Origin: Lutraria lutraria
Lineage: Eukaryota > Mollusca > Bivalvia > Venerida > Mactridae
Reading direction: 5' to 3'
Assembly (NCBI GenBank): GCA_964023205.1
Contig: OZ026851.1
Span: 17,801,528 to 17,865,527 of the forward strand
DNA length: 64,000 nt
The notes under the pieces were generated by a model. It saw nothing but the letters and a program-made list of their open reading frames with translations. It made no database searches and was not told the DNA's origin. Below, in pieces: positions 25,290 to 37,240 of the stretch (position 1 is its first letter; each line of letters starts with the position of its first letter). The translations under genes were made by a program, and so were the position numbers.

Positions 25290-26016
25290 TCCCACAAAAA
25301 CGTATACAAATTCATAATACGACTACCGCATACTAACAACATGAATTCACTGTAATCATTAATCTTCATTACATGTATTTACTGTCTACGTGTAGCACAG
25401 ACGTAAAACTTAAAACAACGTCATAAAGAATTACCCATGTCTGTTGAATTGGGTCAGACTCGACAATTGGGCGCGACACAAATTTACTCATTCGTTTGTC
25501 TTTTAAAGTTTCCAATAGCTTGGCTGAAAATGTTGGTATATTAAATTGTGACAGGTGCCGATGTCTTTTCACATGACCCGGGATGGTTTATGATTCAGGG
25601 AAACATTTTCAAATAATCTACATTTTATTTAATATTCTATCCTTTAAATTAAGCATAAATATTAATTTACAAATGTAGTTAGTGTTAAATAAATACAACA
25701 ATAACATGGGTACCGTATGGACTTTTAAACTATTATTTACTAAGCTTACATACACACAAGGGAATTATTAGAATAACGCAGCTCTAATTGCCTCAAACGT
25801 GTTTATAGTGATATTAATTACTATGGACGTGGATTAAAAACGCCAGAATACGTCGATACAAATTAACGTAAGTCATATTCAGTATACACGACGTCTCTTA
25901 TTGTTAAATAATTGAAACAAATTAGCTTCATAGAAACCGTTACGAAGAATGAGAAACTTTCTGAAATGTTAAATCGTATATGTGAGATACGTATGTAAGC
26001 AATTCATACGTAAACA
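25290..26016 (-). other. 3' flank of gene C, duplicated at gene A
   Basis: Matches 1-723 in the same orientation, including TTAATCTTCATTACATGTAT and CAGACTCGAC. The left end of the match is near 25300, close to the left edge of the window's first copy, so the true boundary may lie outside. Confidence 0.7.
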
Positions 26017-28646
26017 CTAAACGACTTTTGTCATGTAAAATATCGCCAAGTATTGAACAATAATTATGTGAGGAGATATTTTTATAGAATTGTTTGATGT
26101 CACTCTGTAAAACCCAGAATCTTCCAGACAAACTACACCGTTTCCGTTATCATCAATTGCGTATTCCCATTCAAATAATGTTTTATTTGTTATTGAGTTA
26201 AATAGGGTCTTGTAATCTGGATTAATGTTAATTGAATATTCAGACGGTAACAAGATCACATTATCGCAAAGGTAAAGTTTAGTAAGTACTGTTCGTGAAT
26301 TCATTTTTTGCTCGCCATTACGATTAATGTAGACAGAATGGTACTCCTGCTTTTTAATTTGTTTAAGCCCTGAAATCTCGCCTTGTAACGTTATTGCCTT
26401 ATTGTTAGTCTTTAGAAGCCATGGTTTAGAAATATACCTATGTACCTTTGAAAAGAAGGACTTTGGATTAAATGGTAAATGAAACAGTATATATTGAATT
26501 ACAACAATATCACGTGTTTGCATCGGTACAGGTGTGGCTTTATACAAAACATTGATAATCGTCCATGAGCTTGGCCACGGTGACATAAGATTTTGAATGG
26601 AACTGTATAATGTTGAAATGTTGATCGTCCTCTCTGATGAAAGATTTATGACTACAGTGAATCTATTGGTGTACCATTTGTTGCCTGGAAAGAAACAGCC
26701 ACCTTCTGAACTAAGTATTTGACCCAGTGGACAAGACATTGCCCGACATCCTCCACCTGTCTGGAAATATAAATACATTTTTACGTTCAATTAATAATAT
26801 ATTTGAACAGCGTGAAATATGTCCGGTGAGATAGCAGCATGGTCATTAACTGATACAAAAACGTACGAAAATGCTGTAACTCGAGAAATACATAGCAATG
26901 TCCGTAGTTCTCACTCAAAACTTATTATTTAAAAATTACTTATATATAAAAATACTATTCATTAAGAAGTTAACTAATTATTAAAGAGTAGATTGGAGCG
27001 TTCTACAAAAAATCAATCGATCTTTTTTGATGAATTTGAAATTTTGTGCACGCGAATACACATGATACGGAATAAAATACGCTAAAATGATACAGAGAGG
27101 ACGTCTGGACTTGTCAATATACAATGTACAGATCTTAAGATAAATTATTGAGACAGGACGTCTGCACTTGCCAATAAACAATGTATATTATATATTACGT
27201 TTTCTATATTGTTAGTTTGTTATGGTGTTGTTATGAGTCGTCCTGCTAATGATGAGGATATCTTTGCCTCGGATTTCTCGTAAATCAATTATGTTTAATT
27301 TCCACAATCACTACATACGGACTCGATCAAAGCTACCAGTCTTTCCCGTATTTTACCTGTTCTTTCCTCAATGTAGGGCATGCAAGGTGTACGTTTCTAA
27401 CAGTATCAGATTGAACGACACCACTGAATGTTCCACCGAAGAAACTGTCATCAATAATCATCGTGAATGTTACACCCACTCTTCTTCCATCGAAATCATT
27501 GTCATCTTCAAAACATTGTTCTTGGTCCATTATTTGAAATGTAGACGTTCTTTGACATATAAAACAAAACACGTTGGCATAATTGGCATAATTATATGGT
27601 GAAATTAGTCCACTTTCACAGGATGCAATAATTTCTTCTACAGACATTGAAAGGTGTGCAGGTATTTCGAAAGTGTCTAAAGGACAATTGGCTTCATAAT
27701 GCTCGCCATGATAGCAAATTTCTGATTTTATTAAATACAATTCTCTGTAAAACAAAACGACGTAACAATTGTCAGGAATAGAACCGTTTTGTAGACGCGA
27801 GCTAAAAGCTACATCGGGGATTTTTTCGCAAAAAACATTAGCTCTCCATAACTCGCCATCAGTGATATTATGCGCGTCTGCACAAACACTATTCTTATAA
27901 ATTTTGCCCGTCGTTTTTGAATATACCGGATACATGCTTCCCCAAGGTGCAACTTTTACATCTCCGCAAGAAGTATCTGTAATGTTATCTGATCCATAGG
28001 AAAGTGTGTCTTTTGCAGTGGATAATATCATATAATACGACTGATGCACATCATAGGCAGTTGCTTTATACTTCTTGTTTGCGATTGGATAAAGGCATTC
28101 AGTGTGGTAGCGCGAGGATGATCGAGCGGTTGCATCGTTGTCCTCATTTGGGAAACAGCAATTTCCGTTCACTTCACAATCCTCAGAGCAAGAACAAGCT
28201 GAAATTCAAAAATGGCATGGAATCAACATTCGAAATGTTATTTTTGATTTCGTATCATGCATAAAAATCATATGGAAACGAATTATAACTTATTTTGCAC
28301 ATATCTTGTCACTTTAGTGTGAATAAAGATACTATCATTTTTTTTATATACATGCGACATTTATAAATGTGTAAATTCTAAAATGTGAATTTAAATCATA
28401 TTGATAGATTTCATCCCTAGATTTGATGTGAATTATACTTTAGATTACTTTTATAAAGAAACTACCTCCACAGCACGACGGTAGATCATTATCAGGGTCA
28501 ATGATGTCATTCAAACATACACCGGATCCTGGACAGATTTCTTGTAGATAAATTGGAATCCTTTCTCGTAAACTTGTGTTTAGATAATTTGACGACACAA
28601 AACTGATGAGGACCACTTTTAAGATGATAGATTTGGAATGCAGCAT
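26017..28646 (-). CDS. Gene C: secreted or anchored SMB-like Cys-rich ectodomain protein (3 coding exons, intact)
   Basis: Coding exons are complement 28466-28646, 27357-28198 and 26017-26760, totalling 1767 nt or 588 residues, without interruption. Splice phases are the same as in A: phase 1 at GAG|GTAGTT and TTTCAG|CTTG, phase 0 at AACAG|GTAAAA and TTCCAG|ACAGG. The protein starts MLHSKSIILKVVL (signal peptide), carries CCGACSCSEDC-x3-NGNCCFPN, then VAPWGSMYPVYSKTTGKIYK, then in exon 3 TGGGCRAMSCPLGQIL, GCFFPGNKWYTN and VVCLEDSGFY, and ends with IIIVQYLAIFYMTKVV. Exon 3 is very close to A's. Exon 2 is shorter by three codons and differs most in its last third. A and C share flanks on both sides, so they are sister copies. 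Function unknown; localisation at or outside the cell surface is inferred. Confidence 0.85.
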
Positions 28647-28689
28647 TGTGGCAGAACTGAAATAACATTTTTTAATAACAGGTGATTAG

Positions 28690-29790
28690 ATAAAACTAGT
28701 AATACAAAATTGTTGTTGTACGATAAGGTCTTGCATGTACATGTAGACATGTAATCTGGTTGTTTTGGGAGTACCCAAAATGGTCAAACATGGGGTAGCC
28801 ACGACGTGTACCTGACGTAGACAGACTGCTAACTGAGGGTACTTTTGTTAAAAATATGCGGTTTCATTTTAGATTTGAGGATTGGTTACATATTGGATAA
28901 TAAACTTAGACTGGTTCCGATTAAAAGTGGATGGTAAACAAACGGGCAGTTTGAAGAAGCATTTTAAACTCTATGGCGACAGAAACGATCTTTACTTTAC
29001 TTTAGGAGCACGTATGCTTACAAAGAAAACGAATATGTTATTATTGAATAATATTGTCTTGCAGTAGAAATCATGGTCATACCACACTAAGTCATGTCAA
29101 TCAATTCCTGGAACTGCAAGTTGACACTCGATCATAACAGGGACACTGTAAAACATGCGTTACAATAAATACATGCAGTAAAACTAGGAAAACTAAAGTA
29201 CATGAACCAGAAGGTGTAGACTATATAGGATGTCATATTTTGGAAATTTGGTTGATATATTCTTTCATCTTCAGAATAGGCTGTGTGTATGGTCGAAATT
29301 GCTCTCTTTACTGTAAAATGATGTAAAACGTTCTAGATTAAAAAAATATCTTTAGATAATTATAAGGTAGAAATCTGACTAAATAGCTAATCAGACCAGA
29401 TAAGCATTCAAGATAAGAAATTGCGTATTGAGAGTTTCAGATGCCACTGATTAATATGGGTCAACATGGCCGGCCATTTTCCCGCGCTCAACTGCATGTA
29501 ATCAAACCGACGAAACCGCCTCTGGGGTGGTAGTTTGGAAGGTTTGACAACCGGTACGAGATTTTTTAAAACAAATGGCAAAACTTTTTTGTAGAACAAA
29601 TGGATAGTTAGACAAACCAGTTGGAAACCAAACCTGATTTATTGCAAACAAAAGCGTCCTGGGCGTGCTAGTCAGTTTGGAGCAAGTTCGCTGTTTAATC
29701 ATAACATAAGATAATTAGAAAACCACCAGACGATCATGGGTTAGACTAAAAGACCATATAACGTGACGTGCTACATTGTTCGTTTATCTG
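28690..29790. other. Insertion in the gene C leader intron, unrecognised
   Basis: Gene A has no counterpart: the A flank continues directly where C resumes near 29790. About 1.1 kb was therefore added. It contains short open frames on both strands (28882-29067 plus; 29408-29702 minus) but no recognised protein, tail or inverted ends. Confidence 0.45.
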
Positions 29791-30217
29791 ATGTCTACTT
29801 TTCAAAGGCATATTTTTTAATTAAGTAATGGCCGAACAATAGAAAAATATTTAAAAATGTATTTTATTTGCTCTAAAACCATACCAGTTACACAATGCCT
29901 TTCTTTAGCCAAATTTCGTAAAAATGATATCATTGAAAAAATAGCTTGAATTCAACATCATCATAGTTAGCTTTCTCGTTGAATACTCACTCTTGTTATT
30001 TGAAATATCACAATGAAAGCGAAATTCCGCATCATGTGAAAACAATTCAATCCATATACAAGTATATGAGAGAGTAGCGGATTAGAAATATTTGTATTCT
30101 ATTATAGTATTCGCCGAGAGAAATAAAAGCAATATGTAGTAACAGCAACTTTAATAGGTCTGGTAAAATTGTTAAACATGTTCAACTTGTACGAGAAATA
30201 ATGAAAAAAGCGCTCAC

Positions 30218-30345
30218 CTCAATACCAACTTAAATGATTCCAAAATGTTTGTGTGCCAGATATATCATGTAAGCTTATATAATGTTGACTAGTGGTTGTT
30301 TACTCCCACAAATTAATATTTTGTCCATTGAAATACATTAAACCG
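30218..30345 (-). promoter_or_regulatory. Gene C core promoter and non-coding leader exon
   Basis: On the minus strand a TATATAA box lies at 30275-30281, preceded by TTTCAATGG. The leader exon carries AACATTTTGGAATCATTTAA and ends at 30218 with GAG|GTGAGC. The acceptor TATTTCAG lies 10 nt before the ATG at 28646. The block 29830-30530 as a whole matches the A flank at 3420-4260. Confidence 0.75.
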
Positions 30346-30539
30346 TCTTTTCTCATATTTTTTAGAAAGTTAAAAATGATGTATTAGTATGTGGCATTTC
30401 CAGTTATTTTGCTAATTCATTAAGAACTTTTTATCGAATCTAAATCATGTTCTGGATGATAATTTTTACCGTTAACTCCGTATGATGTATCTGTTCATCC
30501 TATCTGTAGTTATGGAAACAAAATTTTTAAATCAGTCAC

Positions 30540-31985
30540 TTACTAGTACAGAAACATGACTAGTTATACGAGTACTTGATATTAGATATCAACAATTGAT
30601 AGTTCCAATTAACATAATTATGCGTATGATGAAATTGACTGACATCTACGTCGACTTCGACGGCACCGGGATGCTGCCGAGCTCGGGCGTGGCATTATTG
30701 GTAGGAACTAACATACATATTCCTGCATTATTTCATCAAGTCTCGATAAGGAGTCGTTGTCGGACATTTATTCAGGCGTATGTTGGATACATGCGTTATT
30801 GACATGATAGAACGACAGATGTAGATGTATGTAAATGGAGTCATCGGAGACGAAATTTAAATAAAAGAATGTATGGCTTGATCAGACCAGTTTCTTTAAA
30901 CGGAACAGAATGCAATGTATGTTTAGTAAGTGAACTATATATAAAATCAGTAAACTAACATCTACAACATTTCCTATCATATAGAATAAAACAGCATTGT
31001 TAAGAAAGTAGTTTATTAAAGCAACATTTGTACTTTTAAGCTAGAATATGTACTGGTTCGTGGTACATTTAATTACCCTCTGAATATTCCATAAAAAGAT
31101 TTAACACATCGACGGTCTAATTCCACAAACGCATAAGTGTTGTTTTCGAAAATATTGAGTATGTGGTATCGTTGGAATCGTATTGAAAAGCTCTACATGA
31201 TGGTGTAATCTATATGTTTGTAGCTCTTACATAGAGCTCGTAATAAGCTGTTCCACAAACGCATAAGTGTCGATAAGCATTTTTTTTCAGTTCCACAAAC
31301 GAATTCTTTTTAAACCAATGAAATTTCGAGTTTTGTACCATGTGATCATAGAAAATGGCGTAACAAAAAGTGTCGTTCCAGAGAAATCGTCTGAAAAATG
31401 CCAATTTACCTTGATTAATCGGAATGTAAGTAGCCCATGCCCTGGGTATTTCATTTAAATTATGTTACCTATATTATAGCCAGAGTTTAGGAAACATATC
31501 AACAGTAGATTTCTGTCTTGGTCCAAATCTGTACATAACATATTTTCGGATAACATATATTTCGGATAAATTTCACAATATTTGGTATAAAACACACCAG
31601 CACACACATGACGTCTCCTTGTATGTTTTTTCCATGATTTCAAGCAGTGTTCTATAAAGCATAACTATTGACAAAATCAATTATTTGTATGACACAATAT
31701 ACACGTGATGAAAAAGTAGAAACCTGGAAGCAAGGTCATAGGTTGCAAGGTATTCCTTTGCCTGTCTTTGTTTATTTTGATTGATTAGTGCTTTGTTGGT
31801 GTTGACAGTATATATTGTTAGTTATACAGGTTCTGGAGGGATATATTTAGGCATATAGCTTGCTGAGATTTAACGCCTCGGGTTGTATAATTCACAGCCA
31901 GGTTGTGTGCCACCATATATTTTGTCATACATATATAACGAATTTATAAGTTTCCATATATACTTTCGCCCACGGTATATATGGG
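30540..31985. other. No gene seen; short direct repeats
   Basis: The sequence TTCCACAAACGCATAAGTGT occurs twice (31119 and 31251), and TTCCACAAACG a third time at 31291. Otherwise there are only random open frames. This DNA is part of the insertion that separates the two conserved upstream blocks of the C unit (30530 and 34735). Confidence 0.5.
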
Positions 31986-31989
31986 TTCA

Positions 31990-32882
31990 TATATCCCATG
32001 CCTTAACCAATTGAAATGCGTGAAAATTTGCAATGTTGGATTATACAAACCCGAGAAGGATTGTTGTGACCTTTGCAAAGAAATCAAAGAAACACATAAT
32101 ATGGGCCATTTGATGAGGAAAGTACTGATGGATTTGACAACAGGTAGTGGATAAGGTTGCAACGAAAGAAGAAAGAGATACCGATAGAAAGAATCAAAGT
32201 GAAATGACAGCGACATACAGTGTGTTTTGTTACTTCCATGAGCTGAAGTATCAAACTTTTTATATGAAAGAAAATTGAATACGTACAACCTCACAACACA
32301 CTCCTCGATAGACAAAAGTGTTTATAACGCAATATGGACAGAGGCCGATGCTGGAAGAGGGTGCAATGAGATTTCGAGCGCCATGGTTACCATTTTAAAT
32401 AAAATACAGACTGTGCATCGTTACCATCTTAAATGAAATACAGACTGCACATCCCAACATAAATAATTAAATACTATGGTCAGATTCCAGTGTTCCACAG
32501 AATTGGAATTCAATAATGAGTTTTGCTTTGAAGCATTTTATGAAATGTCACGACATTCAGCCAGTTGTCCAAAGGTTTAGGTGTCCTGGTCACTCACCGA
32601 TGCAAGAGATGGACAGTGCACATAGCAATATTGAAAAGGTGCTGAAAACAACAGAAGAGTTCAGTCCAGTGTCTTTAGTTCGTGTCTTAAAATCGATAGG
32701 CAGTAGAAGGAAAGGTGTAATTTTATGTAATACAAATGCGCAACACTCACTTCTATGACCATCAAACATGTACAAAGACACTTGAATTCGGTACTGTCCC
32801 ATATACTCAAGTAATGTGCTTGAAGTATGTTAGAGAAAAGGAAAAAAAATATGACATGACAAGACATTTGGTTATTGAATAA
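31990..32882 (+). pseudogene. Decayed transposase-like gene (family of WSD-x3-PQN proteins)
   Basis: Conceptual translation across frames gives a consistent order. VGLYKPEKDCCDLCKEIKE is a Cys-bearing motif; RKLNTYNLTTHSSIDKSVYN and AIWTEADAGRGCNEISSAMV follow; then ILWSDSSVPQNWNSIMSFAL, CPGHSPMQEMDSAHSNIEKV and THFYDHQTCTKTLEF. This series resembles the DDE-like catalytic domain of widespread uncharacterised transposon proteins (DUF7869-like, from memory), with WSD, QN and the late H-S-x-IE as likely active-site surroundings. It contains a stop near 32240, a 30-bp internal duplication around 32385-32450 and a frameshift near 32745. No terminal repeats were found. Confidence 0.55.
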
Positions 32883-33135
32883 GTATTGAATAGTTCAATG
32901 CATCTCCGTGACAACAGTTGAAGCAATAGTTCAAAGTTATTGCTATTATTTTCGACATTTTTGTGGGAGATGCTTATGTTCATAAGTAGTGTTGATTCGA
33001 GTTATTGCATAGGAAGACATTTGGTTATTGAATAGTTATTGAATAGTTCAATGCATCTCAAAGATTGCCGTTGAAGCAATAGTTCAAAGTTATTGTTATT
33101 ATTTTCCGCTTTTTTGTATCAGGGAGATGCTTCGA
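32862..33135. repeat. Direct repeat, two units of about 120 bp
   Basis: AAGACATTTGGTTATTGAAT and the following GTTCAATGCATCTC, GAAGCAATAGTTCAAAGTTA and GGGAGATGCTT recur in order at 32862-32972 and 33014-33130. Confidence 0.8.
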
Positions 33136-33159
33136 GTCGTTTTAAGTTAGAAATGTTTT

Positions 33160-33490
33160 GTTTTTATGTCCCCGCCATTCGGAGAATGTGGAAAGGCATT
33201 AATTAAGCGTTACCACTGTCCGTCCGACTGTGAGTCCGTCCGTTTCAGTCCGTCCTGGTTAACTCGAAGTGCATCAGTAATGTTCTAGCGGGGTATACGT
33301 GCCGATTGGATCCACTTCTAGTTGATATAACTACTAAATTTATTAACGACATTTTCAGCTGATCTTTCGTGAAATCATCAAAAACAAGAAATATCTTTAA
33401 AAAAGATAATCGGCGCAGGTGCAGTACAAATTTAATGCCATATAGCTGTATAGATTTCGGACAATGGCAAAGTCAAGCATGACGACACTT
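33160..33490. repeat. Dispersed repeat with GTCCGTCCG-rich core
   Basis: Opens with TATGTCCCCGCCATTCGGAG, followed by CTGTCCGTCCGACTGTGAGT. This composition is typical of mollusc intergenic repeats as I know them; no coding content. Confidence 0.45.
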
Positions 33491-34734
33491 TGTTACTGGA
33501 AATAATTAATTGTATCGATTTTGGGGTCAAATGTACTCAGTGGTCAAGGTTACATTTTCTTCTTTTTTCTCGTCAGCTATGTCAGGAAATCCTCTACTTG
33601 TGAAAATATTGTAAAAAATGCTCGTTAGCCAAAAAAGAAGAAATTAAATTAAAAGTAATGAAATTAGAAATGTGTGATTATTTGTTTAAGTTCGGTTTAG
33701 CACCAGTGCCTGATTTGACATTTAAATATTTTAAACCACGTGTACTATTACGATAACAGTTCAGGCCATAAACAAAACTCTTGAGTTTATTTAGCATGGA
33801 TATTTAAATTTATACTGCTGTAGATTTTGATTATTGCATTATTTTCAGACAATTACGAACAACTAACAATTACGAATTCTGTCCTAAAATTTCATAACGA
33901 CAACACTTTTAACCAATGACAAACTTCCTTCTTCAGCTGAAAATTCTGTATCTAACAATTTCATTGATACAAATGTAGGTCAAAATCAATTTTAATACAG
34001 TTGCGCCGAAAAAATGAAAGCTCATTTTGCAATTTGCAAAACAAAAAATTTCACTATAAATATGACACATATGCGTGTCTGGTTTTAAGAATTAAAAAAT
34101 ATATCAAGATATTTAGAGCCAGAAACGCACATGTGTCAATTTGTTTATGGAACTAAAATAAATGAACTTAAAGCAAAAAACTGAGCAAATTAAAAAAACT
34201 GATTTTACTTTAGCTATTTTAATAAGTTTTGGATATGTTTCTGAGAATGTAAACATACAAAATCATGCAAATTTTCATGACGATCCATCAATCTGTGTGA
34301 GCTTTGTCGATGGTCAAATCTTTAAATGCGATTTACAAAAATTTTTAAAAATTCAGTTATGCGTTTGTGATTTTAGACCGACGACATGAGACCCTATTTA
34401 ACAGAAAAATGAAACACTATTTGTTGATGACAAACGGTGCAGTGACAGAAATAAGTCTGGTCGATTCTGCTTTTCCTGAGTGGCACGGAAATAAAAATCA
34501 CTCCTCATATAATCGAGCCAACATACAATTAAAGATTTAAGGAAATTGGACACATAGTCATTTTTGGGGCTTCAATGAACATATCCCTTTGCCGTTCGCT
34601 GTTTTCTTGAATTAATGAGAATAATCACTCCGCTTAACGATTAGCACACAATGTCAAATAAATAACGAAGAGTTTTGAGTACAAGAGATACCATCAGCTG
34701 CTTAGATAATGATTTCTATTGTTTTTATACTATG
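33491..34734. other. No gene seen; hairpin at 34062-34140
   Basis: TGACACATATGCGTGTCTGG and the inverse CCAGAAACGCACATGTGTCA form an imperfect hairpin. Other open frames are short and low in complexity. Confidence 0.5.
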
Positions 34735-35327
34735 AAAAGCAACTTCTTATTTCCTCTAAATCATGTTTCAGTAGACATTTATTTGACTTCGTACTCTGAA
34801 CATTCACTACATTGTACGGTTATTGAACAATATAACTGGTATAAATAATAAAAAGTAATGTCTGTGATAATGAAAGACTATTAATTATGATATATTATTG
34901 TCCATATATCAAGTATATAGTATGTAGTCTATATTGGAAAGATTTTGAAGTGTTTACATATCAATTTTCGTGAAGTGCCTTAATGAGGGTGTAAACTATT
35001 TTATAAACATATTTAGATTTCAATGTCAAGATTTATTCTATAATATATAAGTTGTAATTATATTTATTACTCGTAATTCAAAGCTCCTTAAAATGATTTG
35101 TGTTTTCGAGTGCCTTATTGATCCATAAAACCCAAAATAATGACCAAGCATTATGTCCATAGGCGATAAACAGCAAATAATGTATTATTTATCAATGTTT
35201 CTTCTAGTAACTATTGACTGACATTCATTTATGCTTCATAATTTGATATTGCGAATATTTTAACAAAAAATAAAATGCCGCCTTTTCCGTTTCTTAAAAA
35301 TACACTTTAATTTTCATTATTATTTTT
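34735..35327. other. Conserved intergenic block of the C/D unit
   Basis: Matches 4430-5330 of the A/B unit in the same orientation, with a further partial match at 56560-56900. It is non-coding. It sits between two divergent promoters in both units, so it may simply be duplicated spacer or may hold shared regulatory sequence. Confidence 0.6.
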
Positions 35328-36015
35328 AGCTCACCTGGCACAGAGTGCCAAGGTGAGTTTTTAGGATCGAGCTATGTCCGTCGTCGTCCGTCCGTCCATC
35401 CGTCCATCGTCAACAATTTCTTTAAACAACATCTCCTCCTAAACCACTAGGTCAATTTTAACCAAACTTCACAGGTGTGTTCCTTTGCTCTACCAAAGTT
35501 GTTCAAAGAATTCCATTCCATGCAGAACTCTGGTTGCTATGGCAACCAAAAGGATTTTGTTGTTGAAAATCTTCAAAAATCTTCTTCTCAAAAACCTGAG
35601 GACCTAGAGCTTAGCTATTTAGTGTGTAGCATTGTCTAGTGGACCTCTACCAAGTCTGTTCAAACTATTGCCCTAGGGTCAAAATTGGCCCCGCCCCGGG
35701 GGTCACTTGATATATATAGGCTTATATAGGAAAATTAAAAAATCTTCTTCTCCAAAACTACAAGGCCTAGAGCTAAGATATTTTGTATGTAGCATTGACT
35801 TGTGAACCTCTACCAAGTTTGTTTAAATTATGGCCCCAGGGTCAAAATTGCCCCCCCCCCCCCGTTTTCTCTTTTTTATATTGGAAAATTAACAAATCTT
35901 CTTGATCAAAACCACAAGGCTTAGAGCTAAGATATTTGGTATTTAGCATTGTCTAGTGGATATCTACTGAGTTCGTTCAAATTATGGCCCCGTGGTCAAA
36001 ATTGGCCCCGCACGT
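35328..36015 (+). repeat. Mollusc-type dispersed repeat with 5' hairpin
   Basis: Begins AGCTCACCTGGCAC-AGA-GTGCCAAGGTGAG (hairpin), then GTCGTCCGTCCGTCCATCC. Three imperfect internal units follow, each with CCTCTACCAAG-like and GGTCAAAATTG phrases and a C run at 35851. A relative lacking the hairpin is at 10450-11225. Confidence 0.8.
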
Positions 36016-37007
36016 AATTTACACATTTTTTAACAACGATTACTACTCTGTATATAGGAATATATTACAACAAGTAGCCTTAAAATGACTATAAATGTAT
36101 AAAGCGGGGAACAGTGCCTTAGTTTTTTTGATAACGTCTTCCGTTCGTTAGATACTTGACTTTAGAGAAATTCCGTACCCAATGCCCAGCTGTTAATTAT
36201 GTAATACTCCATGGATAAAAAATGAAAACAAGTATCAAAATTCTGAGGCATATTTCGCTAGATTAACATTTCCGCTACAAAATACCGAAAATCGCTTTGA
36301 AATCCGTCATCAAATAAGACGGCAATGTTAATTCGAAAATGTCACCTACTGTGTTTTTGTAAGCTGAGCAATTCACAATTAAAGTGTCATTTGAATCAAC
36401 GAATTTGACGCACCCATTCAATTTTGATAGCCAATCAAAATCGCTCATGTTTACGGTTCAATAATTGATACCACGCCCAGGTTTGATATCTAGTAAGAGA
36501 TTTTTGTCATTAATGAATTAATAGTATATCATACAAATACAATGCACATTGTGTTAGAGATGTTTAACAGTCGATAAAGGGGTGCAGTATTTATTGCAAT
36601 AAAACACCATTTTTGAGCGTTCGGTTAGAATCTTTTGTTGCTTGGTATTGAAGTATGATATTTAATCTTTGTAAACTTTAGCGATTATGACCAAGGCAGA
36701 TACCTTAATGCACCAGTTTGTTATTAATATAAAATTATTTTCTTTAATTGCATTACATAAATAATATTGTGACTCACCTTAGACCTAAACAAACACATTT
36801 CACATCTATTACAAAGGTAACATGCTATATTTACATCTTGAATACACTTTTCTCATCATTTATGAAACAAATACAAATTTTAAACGTTGTTTATTTGATT
36901 GTTTGTTTTCTTGTTTGGATGTGTGTGTGTGGGTTTGTATTACTATCTGGATGAGGTAGATATTTTGTCATGAAATTATGTGACAATTTTAAGGGTACCA
37001 TTTACAA

Positions 37008-37027
37008 GGGTTTAGGGTTAGGGTTAG
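37008..37027 (+). repeat. Short interstitial telomere-like repeat
   Basis: GGGTTTAGGGTTAGGGTTAG, about three TTAGGG units. Too short to indicate a chromosome end. Confidence 0.7.
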
Positions 37028-37196
37028 ATCTCAATTAGTTGTCTATAAGTCATTACCAGTCAATTCCCCCCTAAAAAGGGGTTTTTAGGGGACCTGAGGT
37101 ACATACCGAGGTATACCTCGGTTAAATTTCTATGTTTTTGGCAAACAAAGTGAGGTACATTTTATAATGGAAAACCTCGGAAAGATAGTAAAAAAA

Positions 37197-37240
37197 GTTT
37201 GTGTGTGTGTGTATGCGTGTGTGCGTGTGTGTGCGTTTAC
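37197..37240. repeat. GT-rich microsatellite
   Basis: Interrupted (GT)n with GC and AT variants. Confidence 0.85.

Noticed and set aside
37008..37027. Chromosome end
   Set aside because: Only three TTAGGG-type units, with ordinary sequence on both sides.
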